Below, piece after piece: positions 1 through 6,441 of a stretch of DNA of 11,387 nucleotides (within the stretch, counting starts at the first letter, position 1; each line of letters begins with the position of its first letter). Location of the stretch: positions 1 to 11,387 of the forward strand of contig CAYVKY010000072.1 in the NCBI GenBank assembly GCA_964452115.1. Reading direction: 5' to 3'. The DNA is from CAYVKY01 sp964452115. GTDB lineage: Bacteria; Bacteroidota; Ignavibacteria; Tepidaquicellales; Tepidaquicellaceae. The notes beneath the pieces are model-generated. The model saw only the letters and a program-made list of their open reading frames with translations. It was not told the origin of the DNA and did not search any database. Made by a program: the position numbers and the translations under genes.

Positions 1-140
1 CCCCTACTATGTTTACAAGCTTCCCAAACCAATCATATAAAAAGGCGAAAATATTTTCCGCCTTATATTCATAATTCTTAATTTTTAATTGAAACAAGGC
101 ATGCTCTGGCTCTTCAAAAAAAATTATAGGAAGGAATCAA
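1..140. other. Left-edge sequence beyond the clpB break, no recognised gene
   Basis: These bases should encode the rest of the ClpB middle domain if the gene were intact, but do not. The clpB frame itself reaches another stop within nine codons. One minus-strand frame stays open from 136 to the window edge (45 codons) with no in-frame ATG. Its conceptual peptide is aromatic-rich (it includes LYDWFGKLVN), does not look like a coiled coil, and I do not recognise it. It could be the start or middle of an unrelated gene brought next to clpB, or chance openness in AT-rich DNA. The terminator-like hairpin inside it argues for the second option. Confidence 0.3.
37..64 (-). terminator. Candidate Rho-independent terminator for leftward transcription
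   Basis: On the minus strand AAGGC (64-60) pairs with GCCTT (46-42). Inside it, GAAA and TTTC pair around an ATAT loop, with one bulged G. This gives a stem of about 9 bp followed by TTTTTAT. The U-tract follows the stem only on the minus strand, so it would end leftward transcripts coming from truncated clpB about 80 nt upstream. The GC content of the stem is modest and no folding energy was computed. Confidence 0.4.
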
Positions 141-153
141 TCACTGATTCTTT
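131..153 (-). repeat. Inverted repeat spanning the clpB stop codon
   Basis: GAATCA (134-139) and TGATTC (145-150) are perfect inverted repeats around a 5-nt spacer. The match extends outward by two more pairs beyond one mismatch. The minus-strand hairpin covers the final clpB codons and the TGA stop. A run of eight T on the minus strand (123-116) follows after about 10 nt, which is too far from the stem for a classic terminator. Its position exactly where ClpB similarity ends is notable: it could be a junction scar, a weak terminator or coincidence. Confidence 0.35.
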
Positions 154-1463
154 AGTTCCCTTTTTAGTGCTTCTTTTTCGATTTCAAGCTGCTTGAGCCT
201 TCTGTCAATATCGTCTAATTCTTCCGGAAGCGAATCAATTTCAATTCTTAGTTTTGATGCCGCTTCATCTATAAGGTCAATTGCCTTATCCGGTAGAAAC
301 CTGTCGGAGATATATCTGTCCGACAGCTGAGCCGCTGCAATCAGTGCCGAATCTTTTATGCGCACTCCGTGATGGACTTCATATTTATCCTTGATGCCGC
401 GAAGTATGGATATAGTGTCTTCAACTCTCGGTTCTAAAATTACAACCGGCTGAAATCTCCTTTCAAGCGCTGCATCTTTTTCAATATATTTTCTATATTC
501 ATCAAGGGTAGTTGCACCAATGCATCTAAGGTCGCCTCTTGCCAATGCGGGTTTCAGAAGATTCGATGCATCCATCGAACCCTGTGCCGCTCCTGCTCCG
601 ACAACCGTATGAAGTTCATCTATAAACATAATTACTTTCCCGTCTGATTCCTGCACTTCCTTCAATACGGATTTCAGGCGCTCTTCAAATTGTCCGCGGT
701 ACTGCGCGCCTGCAATCAGCGCACCCATATCAAGTGCAACGAGAGTTGTGTCTTTCAGATTTTCAGGTACATCGCCCTGTATAATGCGGATAGCAATCCC
801 TTCAGCGATTGCGGTTTTTCCGACTCCGGGCTCGCCTATTAATACAGGATTATTTTTTGTCCGCCTTGAAAGCACCTGCAGTGTTCTGCGGATTTCTTCT
901 TCGCGCCCGATTACAGGGTCGAGTTTACCTTTTGCTGCAAGTTCATTCAGGTTCCTGCCGTACCTTTGCAATGAATTAAATGTATCTTCGGGATTTTGTC
1001 CCGTTACCCTGCCCGAGCCTCTGATATCCTTGAGTATTAAAAGAATTCTGTCCTTTGTGATATTAAATGATTGCAGAAGTCCGCCTGCTTTCGATTTCGT
1101 ATTTTCCGCAAGTCCGATGAATATATGTTCTACGGAAACGTAATCGTCTTTCATAGTATCGGCCTGCTTAAAAGCATTTTCAAGCGATACCGAAAGTTCA
1201 TTTGATATAGTTATATTTCCGCTGCCGCCGCCAGATACAGCCGGAATGCGGTTCAGCAAATCTGTAAGTTTAATTTTCAGGTCATCCGGATTCACATCCA
1301 GTTTGTACAATATAGAGTTTACAATATTTTCCTTATCCTGCAAAAGCGCCATCAGAAGATGCTCCGGCTCGATTATCTGATTGGAATTGTCCGTTGCAAT
1401 TTCCTGTGCCGCCTGCAGTGCTTCCTGAGATTTTAGTGTCAGTTTATTAAAATTAAAAGCCAT
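141..1463 (-). CDS. clpB: ATP-dependent chaperone ClpB, N-terminal half only (truncated)
   Basis: ClpB is a cytoplasmic hexameric AAA+ disaggregase that works with DnaK/DnaJ/GrpE to rescue aggregated proteins. Seen here: a Clp N-domain (about residues 1-145, with the MAFNFNKLT opening), then NBD1 with Walker A GEPGVGKT at 210-217, Walker B acidic pair D282/E283 in FIDELHTV, and arginine-finger pair R335/R336 in ALERRF. The protein then enters the start of the middle coiled coil (LEIEKEALKREL) and stops at residue 440. Family members are about 850-880 residues, so most of the M domain, NBD2 and the C-terminal domain are absent. The 140 bases downstream do not restore the frame: no reading frame continues the coiled-coil pattern. 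The product lacks the second ATPase ring and is unlikely to disaggregate proteins normally. It may be a pseudogene fragment, a rearrangement, or an assembly join near a contig end. The gene is divergent from the glycosyltransferase cluster. The ATG start fits the canonical ClpB N-terminus. Confidence 0.9.
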   Translation of the reverse strand: MAFNFNKLTLKSQEALQAAQEIATDNSNQIIEPEHLLMALLQDKENIVNSILYKLDVNPDDLKIKLTDLLNRIPAVSGGGSGNITISNELSVSLENAFKQADTMKDDYVSVEHIFIGLAENTKSKAGGLLQSFNITKDRILLILKDIRGSGRVTGQNPEDTFNSLQRYGRNLNELAAKGKLDPVIGREEEIRRTLQVLSRRTKNNPVLIGEPGVGKTAIAEGIAIRIIQGDVPENLKDTTLVALDMGALIAGAQYRGQFEERLKSVLKEVQESDGKVIMFIDELHTVVGAGAAQGSMDASNLLKPALARGDLRCIGATTLDEYRKYIEKDAALERRFQPVVILEPRVEDTISILRGIKDKYEVHHGVRIKDSALIAAAQLSDRYISDRFLPDKAIDLIDEAASKLRIEIDSLPEELDDIDRRLKQLEIEKEALKRELKNQ

Positions 1464-1481
1464 GATATTTTATTATTTGAA

Positions 1482-1512
1482 CAAATGTAATAACAATATA
1501 CGTCTTTTTCAA
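1482..1512 (-). promoter_or_regulatory. Candidate Bacteroidota-type promoter for clpB
   Basis: On the minus strand TTG (1512-1510) is followed by 20 nt and then TACATTTG (1489-1482). This matches the TTG-N(17-23)-TAnnTTTG consensus known for the primary sigma factor of Bacteroidetes. It would start transcription near 1476, leaving a leader of roughly 12 nt before the clpB ATG. I saw no HrcA-type CIRCE inverted repeat or other heat-shock operator in the 97-bp divergent spacer. The call rests on a consensus match only. Confidence 0.45.
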
Positions 1513-1560
1513 TTACAAGTTTAAGAGTTAATTGTTAAATTATATTTATATATCTATTTA

Positions 1561-2601
1561 ATGAGCAGAGTATTATTAATTGAACTGTCGGATTCACACG
1601 CAGAGGTTTTCAGTCCGGTTCAGAAATTTTTACAAGAGGCAGGATATAATGTTGATTTATTCGTAACTGAAAAATATCCCGTTTCCGGTGCAGGTGTAAT
1701 AAAAAGGGTTCCGGGAAAAAACCGGATTTCGCAGCTTTTATCGCTTAACCGGTTTATACGTTCGGAAAATTACAATAATCTTTATTTCAATACAGCCGAA
1801 GGATTGAGTGTGCGCGATTTTTGCTTTCTGAACTATTTTAATAAACTTCAAATCTGCGGTACGCTTCATCAGGCAAAAAAGCTGAACGGAAGTTTTACAC
1901 AAAAAGTGATTTCGTCGAAAATAAAAAATTATTTCGTGCTTGCAGAATACATTAAGGAATATGTCGAAAAATCAGGATTAAAAAATAAGGTTGAATATTT
2001 TTATCCGCTATGCCCTGCCAAAAAATTAATTAACGGTGAACTGCTGACCATCACGGTTCCCGGAGAAATTGCACTCTGGCGCAGGGATTATATGTGGCTT
2101 GCCGGATTTATTAAAGATAATATTGATATACTTGAAAATAAAATAAGATTTATATTTCTCGGGTCTTCGGATAATCCCGAAGGCAGAAGCGTAATAGACT
2201 TTATTGCCGGAAACAATCTGCAGCACATTATTAGATATTATGATAAATATGTTCTTGCCGGTGAATTCGAAAATATTATGCGCAGTACAGATTTAATTTT
2301 CCCTCTTTTAAATCCCGGTGCAGGCGAATATGAAAGTTACCGATCAACAAAAATATCCGGAGCATTCAATCTTTCGATGAATTACAAAATTCCTATGCTG
2401 CTTAATGCTGACTATAAAGACGTAATTGATTTTAATAATATATCGTTGTACTATGACAAAGATAATTTCAGAGATGTAATTAAGTCACTGGACAGGAATT
2501 TAATTAATTCGCTCGCTTTAAATTTTATAAATGATGTAAGATTTTCTTATGAATATCAATCAAATAAATTCCGTAAATTTGTAAATAAAATTTTTATATA
2601 A
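1561..2601 (+). CDS. Glycosyltransferase-like protein, probable GT-B fold
   Basis: A 346-residue soluble protein with no signal peptide or membrane segment. It opens with a Rossmann-type strand (SRVLLIELSDSH) and a helix-strand pattern typical of the N-domain of GT-B sugar transferases. A second domain begins around LWRRDY (172-177), has a beta strand RFIFLGSS, and ends with RSTKISGAF (261-269), resembling the nucleotide-sugar-binding end of GT-B enzymes (a conserved polar/acidic loop followed by a helix and IPMLLN). I cannot assign a CAZy family or substrate. It is the first gene of the rightward envelope cluster and stops 1 bp before the family 2 glycosyltransferase, so a role in LPS core or other surface glycan assembly is inferred from context. 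The ATG has no Shine-Dalgarno sequence and is preceded only by AT-rich spacer. Confidence 0.7.
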   Translation: MSRVLLIELSDSHAEVFSPVQKFLQEAGYNVDLFVTEKYPVSGAGVIKRVPGKNRISQLLSLNRFIRSENYNNLYFNTAEGLSVRDFCFLNYFNKLQICGTLHQAKKLNGSFTQKVISSKIKNYFVLAEYIKEYVEKSGLKNKVEYFYPLCPAKKLINGELLTITVPGEIALWRRDYMWLAGFIKDNIDILENKIRFIFLGSSDNPEGRSVIDFIAGNNLQHIIRYYDKYVLAGEFENIMRSTDLIFPLLNPGAGEYESYRSTKISGAFNLSMNYKIPMLLNADYKDVIDFNNISLYYDKDNFRDVIKSLDRNLINSLALNFINDVRFSYEYQSNKFRKFVNKIFI

Positions 2602-2602
2602 T

Positions 2603-3355
2603 TTGATATCTGTAACTATAATAGCGAAAAACGAAGAAAAGAACATTGAAGATTGTTTAAGGTCAGTGGATTGGGCGGACGAAATTGTTGTCGTTGACGG
2701 CGAAAGCACCGATAACACCCAATCACTCGTCAAAAAATTTCCAAATGTAAAACTCGTAATAAATAAATGGGAGGGTTACACTTCGCAGAGGCGGCTCGCA
2801 CTGGAGAACACAACTAACCCGTGGATTTTTTCACTCGATGCCGACGAGAGAGTGACTCACGAACTGCGAGATGAAATTCTCAATGCCGTCAAAACAAATA
2901 ATGTATGCGGATACAGAATTCCCCGCAAAAGTTTTTTTCTGAAAAAATGGATTAAACACTGCGGTTGGTATCCGGGATATCAGATGCGGCTTTTCAAAAA
3001 AGATAAAGTAAGCGTCGCCGAAAGGCTTGTTCACGAAGGCTACGAAATTAACGGTGAAACGGGATTTCTGAAAAATGACATTCTGCACTTTACAGTTACT
3101 TCTATTTCTGATTACATGGAGCGTGTTAATAAATATTCAACGCTTCAGGCGTTGGAAAAAAAAGACAGGCGCAAGGTGACTTTTCGTGACATTTATTTCA
3201 GACCTGTTGCCGCTTTTTTTCAGCACTTTTTTATTAAACTTGGATTTTTAGACGGAGTGCACGGACTTATGGTTGCAAATTTTGATATGATGACAAACCT
3301 GCTCACTTATATGAAAATCTGGGAATTTCAGAATAAAAACAAAATGCCTGAATGA
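2603..3355 (+). CDS. Family 2 glycosyltransferase, WaaE/KdtX-like (LPS core)
   Basis: A cytoplasmic-face GT-A transferase that uses a nucleotide-sugar donor; relatives such as WaaE add a sugar to the inner core of LPS. Seen: the N-terminal VTIIAKNEE with the following VVVDGESTD donor-binding motif, the metal-binding D79-A-D81-E82 in SLDADE, CGWYPGYQMRLF, and VHEGYE, all characteristic of the WaaE subgroup. The C-terminus carries an amphipathic/hydrophobic stretch (FFQHFFIKLGF onward) likely to hold the enzyme at the inner membrane. At 250 residues it matches the family's usual length. The start is TTG at 2603, one base after the upstream TAA. It is the only start that keeps the full VTIIAKNEE strand, and it implies translational coupling. 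The 3' end overlaps the ABC exporter in an ATGA. The exact acceptor is unknown. Confidence 0.88.
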   Translation: MISVTIIAKNEEKNIEDCLRSVDWADEIVVVDGESTDNTQSLVKKFPNVKLVINKWEGYTSQRRLALENTTNPWIFSLDADERVTHELRDEILNAVKTNNVCGYRIPRKSFFLKKWIKHCGWYPGYQMRLFKKDKVSVAERLVHEGYEINGETGFLKNDILHFTVTSISDYMERVNKYSTLQALEKKDRRKVTFRDIYFRPVAAFFQHFFIKLGFLDGVHGLMVANFDMMTNLLTYMKIWEFQNKNKMPE

Positions 3356-5187
3356 AAACATATCTGAGACTTATAAAATATCTTAGGAATTACAAACGGC
3401 AGCTTTCCATTTCTATGGTGCTGTCAATTATATTTTCAATATTCAGCGCGCTATCCGTTTACCTCACGATTCCGCTCTTGAAATCGCTTCTGTTCCCTCC
3501 TGCAGGACAAATCGAGCCTCCGACCGGTACAGGCATAACAAGCATCTACAGCCATTTGCAATACTGGTTTGAAAATTTTATTTTCGGCGGCGATAAACTT
3601 GCTTCACTGGTAAAAGTCTGCACTATGATAATAATTGCATACCTTATTAAAAATGTCAGCGGATTTTACCAGTCCATTTATATGCAGTATGCTGAAAAAG
3701 GTCTGATGCGGGATGTACGAAACGAGCTCTATTATAAAATAAATAATCTTTCGGTCAGATATTTTTCCACTGAGCGCACAGGCAATCTTATTTCGCGTAT
3801 GTCGAACGACCTGAACATGATTCAGGCGGGAGTGTCGGCTGCATTTTTCAACCTCACGAAAGACCCTCTGCTTCTGCTCATTTTCCTTGCGCTTGCACTT
3901 TCAATCAGCTGGCAGATGACGGTTCTGGCGGTAGTCGTATTTCCCCTCACAATAGTTGCAATCACAAAAATCGGTGCATCGCTGAAACGCAGAAGCATCA
4001 GAGCACAGGCAAAGCTGTCGGATATTTTCAGCATCATAAGCGAAACAATTTACGGCGCTAAAATTATACGCACATTCCGTGCGGAAAAATATCTCAATAA
4101 AAGTTTCGAAAAAGAATCGCAGGATTATTACAGGCTCGTAATGAAATCCGCTAAGACGAACGAACTCACATCCCCTATCACCGAAATGCTTTCGATAGTT
4201 GCGGGAGTGATAATAATCTGGTTTGGCGGCAGGCAGATACTCATTACGAATTCTCTGAAACCTGAGGAATTTCTCGGATTCCTTTTTATCATTTTCCAGT
4301 TAATGACGCCGATAAAAAATCTCAGTACGGTTAATAACCGAATTCAGGAATCCATTGCATCAGGCGAGAGAATTTTTGAGATTCTGGATTACCCCGTTGA
4401 AATTACCGAGTCTAAAAATCCCGTATCGAAGAAATCATTCGACAATGCAATTGAAATTAAAAATGTAAATTTCGGTTACACTGAAGGAAAGCTCGTCCTT
4501 GAAGACATTAATTTTGAAATCAAGAAATCCGACGTCGTTGCAATAGTCGGTTCATCGGGCTGCGGCAAATCCACACTGCTCGATTTAATTTCAAGATTTT
4601 ACGATGTCACATCCGGTGAAATTTTATACGACGGAATAAACGTAAAAGATTTGAAAATGTCGGACCTTCGGAATCTTATAGGCATTGTGCCTCAGGAAAC
4701 AATCCTTTTCAATGACACCATCAGAAATAATATTATTTTCGGGATGGAAAATGTTACCGAAGACCGGTTAATCGAAGCCGTGAAATCGGCTAATGCTTAT
4801 GATTTCATTTTGTCATCGGAAAACGGATTTGATACGAAAGTCGGCGAGCGCGGGCTGAAACTCTCGGGCGGTCAAAAGCAGCGCCTTGCAATTGCGCGTG
4901 CACTGCTGAGAAATCCGAGCATCCTTATCCTTGATGAGGCTACATCGTCTCTTGACTCTGAGTCCGAAATACAAGTGCAGCACGCAATTGACAGGCTTAT
5001 GCAAAACCGCACTTCAATCGTTGTAGCGCATAGATTATCAACCGTTCAGAATGCAGATAAAATGATTGTGCTTGATAAGGGCAGAATAGTTCAGACGGGC
5101 ACGCACGAACAGCTCGTTAAACAGGAAGGCAGCGTTTATAAAAAATTATACGATATACAGTTCAGCAAAATGCTAACCGAAGAATGA
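3352..5187 (+). CDS. MsbA-like lipid A/lipid-linked glycan ABC exporter (fused TMD-NBD)
   Basis: An inner-membrane half-transporter of 611 residues that would act as a homodimer and use ATP to flip lipid A-core or a similar lipid. The first ~330 residues are a six-helix ABC-exporter domain, including the conserved RYFSTERTGNLISR loop before SNDLNMIQ. The nucleotide-binding domain has Walker A GSSGCGKST (400-408), Q-loop Q448, signature LSGGQ (504-508), Walker B D528 with catalytic E529, and H-loop H560, so it looks fully active. A proline-rich insert in the first periplasmic loop (PPAGQIEPP) and longer loops explain its length over E. coli MsbA (582). The start ATG overlaps the stop of the upstream glycosyltransferase (ATGA). 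Placement among core glycosyltransferases favours MsbA function over drug export; the sequence alone cannot separate the two. Confidence 0.88.
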   Translation: MKTYLRLIKYLRNYKRQLSISMVLSIIFSIFSALSVYLTIPLLKSLLFPPAGQIEPPTGTGITSIYSHLQYWFENFIFGGDKLASLVKVCTMIIIAYLIKNVSGFYQSIYMQYAEKGLMRDVRNELYYKINNLSVRYFSTERTGNLISRMSNDLNMIQAGVSAAFFNLTKDPLLLLIFLALALSISWQMTVLAVVVFPLTIVAITKIGASLKRRSIRAQAKLSDIFSIISETIYGAKIIRTFRAEKYLNKSFEKESQDYYRLVMKSAKTNELTSPITEMLSIVAGVIIIWFGGRQILITNSLKPEEFLGFLFIIFQLMTPIKNLSTVNNRIQESIASGERIFEILDYPVEITESKNPVSKKSFDNAIEIKNVNFGYTEGKLVLEDINFEIKKSDVVAIVGSSGCGKSTLLDLISRFYDVTSGEILYDGINVKDLKMSDLRNLIGIVPQETILFNDTIRNNIIFGMENVTEDRLIEAVKSANAYDFILSSENGFDTKVGERGLKLSGGQKQRLAIARALLRNPSILILDEATSSLDSESEIQVQHAIDRLMQNRTSIVVAHRLSTVQNADKMIVLDKGRIVQTGTHEQLVKQEGSVYKKLYDIQFSKMLTEE

Positions 5188-5266
5188 ATTTATATTGCAA
5201 CATAAATATTTAACTTTACTATTTAAAATCCTTTTATGATTTTTACAATTAAATAAACTTATTAAA

Positions 5267-5572
5267 ATGATTGACGAAAAATATTCACATATGTTTTTTA
5301 CACTGGTTTACTCATTTCAGATGCAGGCAATGATGGGCTTAGGAAAAATTCAAAATCCTGTCACTAATAAAACAGAGGTAGATTTGGATGCCGCAAGAAT
5401 GTCAATTGATATGCTTGAAATGCTCGGAGAAATATCCAAAGGCAATATATCTGATGATGAAAATAAATTTCTGCAGGAAACCTTGACAAATTTAAGACTG
5501 AATTTTCTGGATGAGCAGAATAAAAAGCCGGCAGAAGATTCATCCGAAGATAAAAAAGATAAAACCGAATGA
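5267..5572 (+). CDS. DUF1844 domain-containing small protein
   Basis: A 101-residue protein matching the DUF1844 pattern: MFFTLVYSFQMQAMMGLGKI, then NPVTNKTEVDLDAARMSIDMLEML, then a helix with the consensus GNISDDENKFL and LRLNFLDE. The family is widespread, helical and without known function. The last ~20 residues are a charged Lys/Asp/Glu tail that is probably disordered. No signal peptide or clear membrane span is visible. It follows a 79-bp gap after the ABC exporter and its TGA overlaps the nadK ATG, so it is very likely co-translated with NAD kinase. That coupling is the only functional hint. No Shine-Dalgarno sequence is seen before the ATG. Confidence 0.85.
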   Translation: MIDEKYSHMFFTLVYSFQMQAMMGLGKIQNPVTNKTEVDLDAARMSIDMLEMLGEISKGNISDDENKFLQETLTNLRLNFLDEQNKKPAEDSSEDKKDKTE

Positions 5573-6441
5573 TATACGGTATAACAGGCAATGCCGCTAA
5601 AGAAGGTATAAAATCTGTGCTGGCAGATTTAACCGCTGTTTTTAAAAAAGCCGGAATCAGATATTATATCAGCGAAAAAATAAAAGATGTACTGCCCGCA
5701 GGAACGGCAGTACACAAATTATCGTCATTTGTAGATAAAATCGATATTATTATCTCCGTCGGCGGTGACGGTACATTTCTGGAAACAGTCAAAGCACTGC
5801 GGAATCATCCCGTACCTATATTAGGTGTTAACGTCGGCACGCTTGGGTTTATGTCGGAAGTAGTGCCGGCAGAAATAAAAGAATTCATAACTGACATTGA
5901 ACACAATAAATTTAAAATAGTTGACTTGTGTGTAGTTTCCTGTTACAGTTCAAAAGGGAAAATACTTTCGGGAATAAATGAGATTGTAATTGATAAGTCC
6001 AATTCCACAAGATTAATCGAGATTGAAATTTATTATAACAGTGAATTTGTTCTGAGATTTCTTGCAGACGGTGTAATTATCTCCACACCTACAGGTTCAA
6101 CCGGATATTCAATGTCCGCAGGCGGTCCTATTGTATCGCCTAACGGTAAAGTGTTTATCATCACTCCGATAAGCCCGCACACGCTGAATTTCCGCCCTCT
6201 TATTGTACCAGATGACGGAAAAATCAGAGTTATCGCAAGAAGTTCAGATAAAATCAGGGTTACAGCAGACGGGCATTCATCAAAATTTTTTGATACCCCT
6301 GCCGAACTGATTGTCACACGAAGTTCGCACAAAGTGAAAACGATAAAAAGTATTGATAGAACGTATTTTCAGACACTGAACACAAAACTTTTCTGGGGTG
6401 CGGATATCCGGAACAGCAGGAGAAAAAATTTTGACAAATAG
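5569..6441 (+). CDS. nadK: NAD kinase
   Basis: A cytoplasmic enzyme that phosphorylates NAD+ at the 2'-hydroxyl of the adenosine ribose to make NADP+. Seen: the GGDGT motif with catalytic Asp (G65-G66-D67-G68-T69), GVNVGTLGFM shortly after, the NE/D motif at N137-E138, and the glycine-rich PTGSTGYSMSAGGP loop from P174, followed by the beta-rich C-terminal domain (ISPHTLNFRPLI). All landmark residues of bacterial NadK are present, and 290 residues is normal length. The ATG overlaps the DUF1844 stop (ATGA). The C-terminus overlaps the start of the next gene by about 11 bp if that gene begins at the TTG at 6431. Its presence inside an envelope cluster appears to be operon packing rather than a specific pathway link. 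Confidence 0.95.
   Translation: MIYGITGNAAKEGIKSVLADLTAVFKKAGIRYYISEKIKDVLPAGTAVHKLSSFVDKIDIIISVGGDGTFLETVKALRNHPVPILGVNVGTLGFMSEVVPAEIKEFITDIEHNKFKIVDLCVVSCYSSKGKILSGINEIVIDKSNSTRLIEIEIYYNSEFVLRFLADGVIISTPTGSTGYSMSAGGPIVSPNGKVFIITPISPHTLNFRPLIVPDDGKIRVIARSSDKIRVTADGHSSKFFDTPAELIVTRSSHKVKTIKSIDRTYFQTLNTKLFWGADIRNSRRKNFDK
6418..6422 (+). promoter_or_regulatory. Shine-Dalgarno-like AGGAG deciding the ligase-like start
   Basis: AGGAG lies inside the 3' end of nadK, with 8 nt before TTG at 6431. That is optimal spacing for a ribosome binding site. Most genes in the window lack such a motif, so this one is conspicuous, although it also lies within a coding sequence and could be accidental. It supports TTG 6431 over the in-frame GTG at 6398. 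Confidence 0.45.

Noticed and set aside
748..1143. 131-codon plus-strand open frame antisense to clpB
   Set aside because: It is opposite a strongly conserved clpB segment and its product has no family features; openness is a by-product of clpB codon use.
5225..5243. AAAATC/GATTTT hairpin between the ABC exporter and DUF1844 genes as a terminator
   Set aside because: Only a 6-bp, almost all-AT stem and no proper U-tract after it; too weak to claim that the operon is split here.
5188..5266. Promoter for DUF1844-nadK in the 79-bp gap
   Set aside because: TAACTTTA and other near matches lack a TTG at the right distance. An internal promoter is possible but not supported.
6033..6332. 99-codon minus-strand open frame inside nadK
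   Set aside because: It lies opposite the conserved NADK glycine-rich loop and C-domain, with no start signal or recognisable product.
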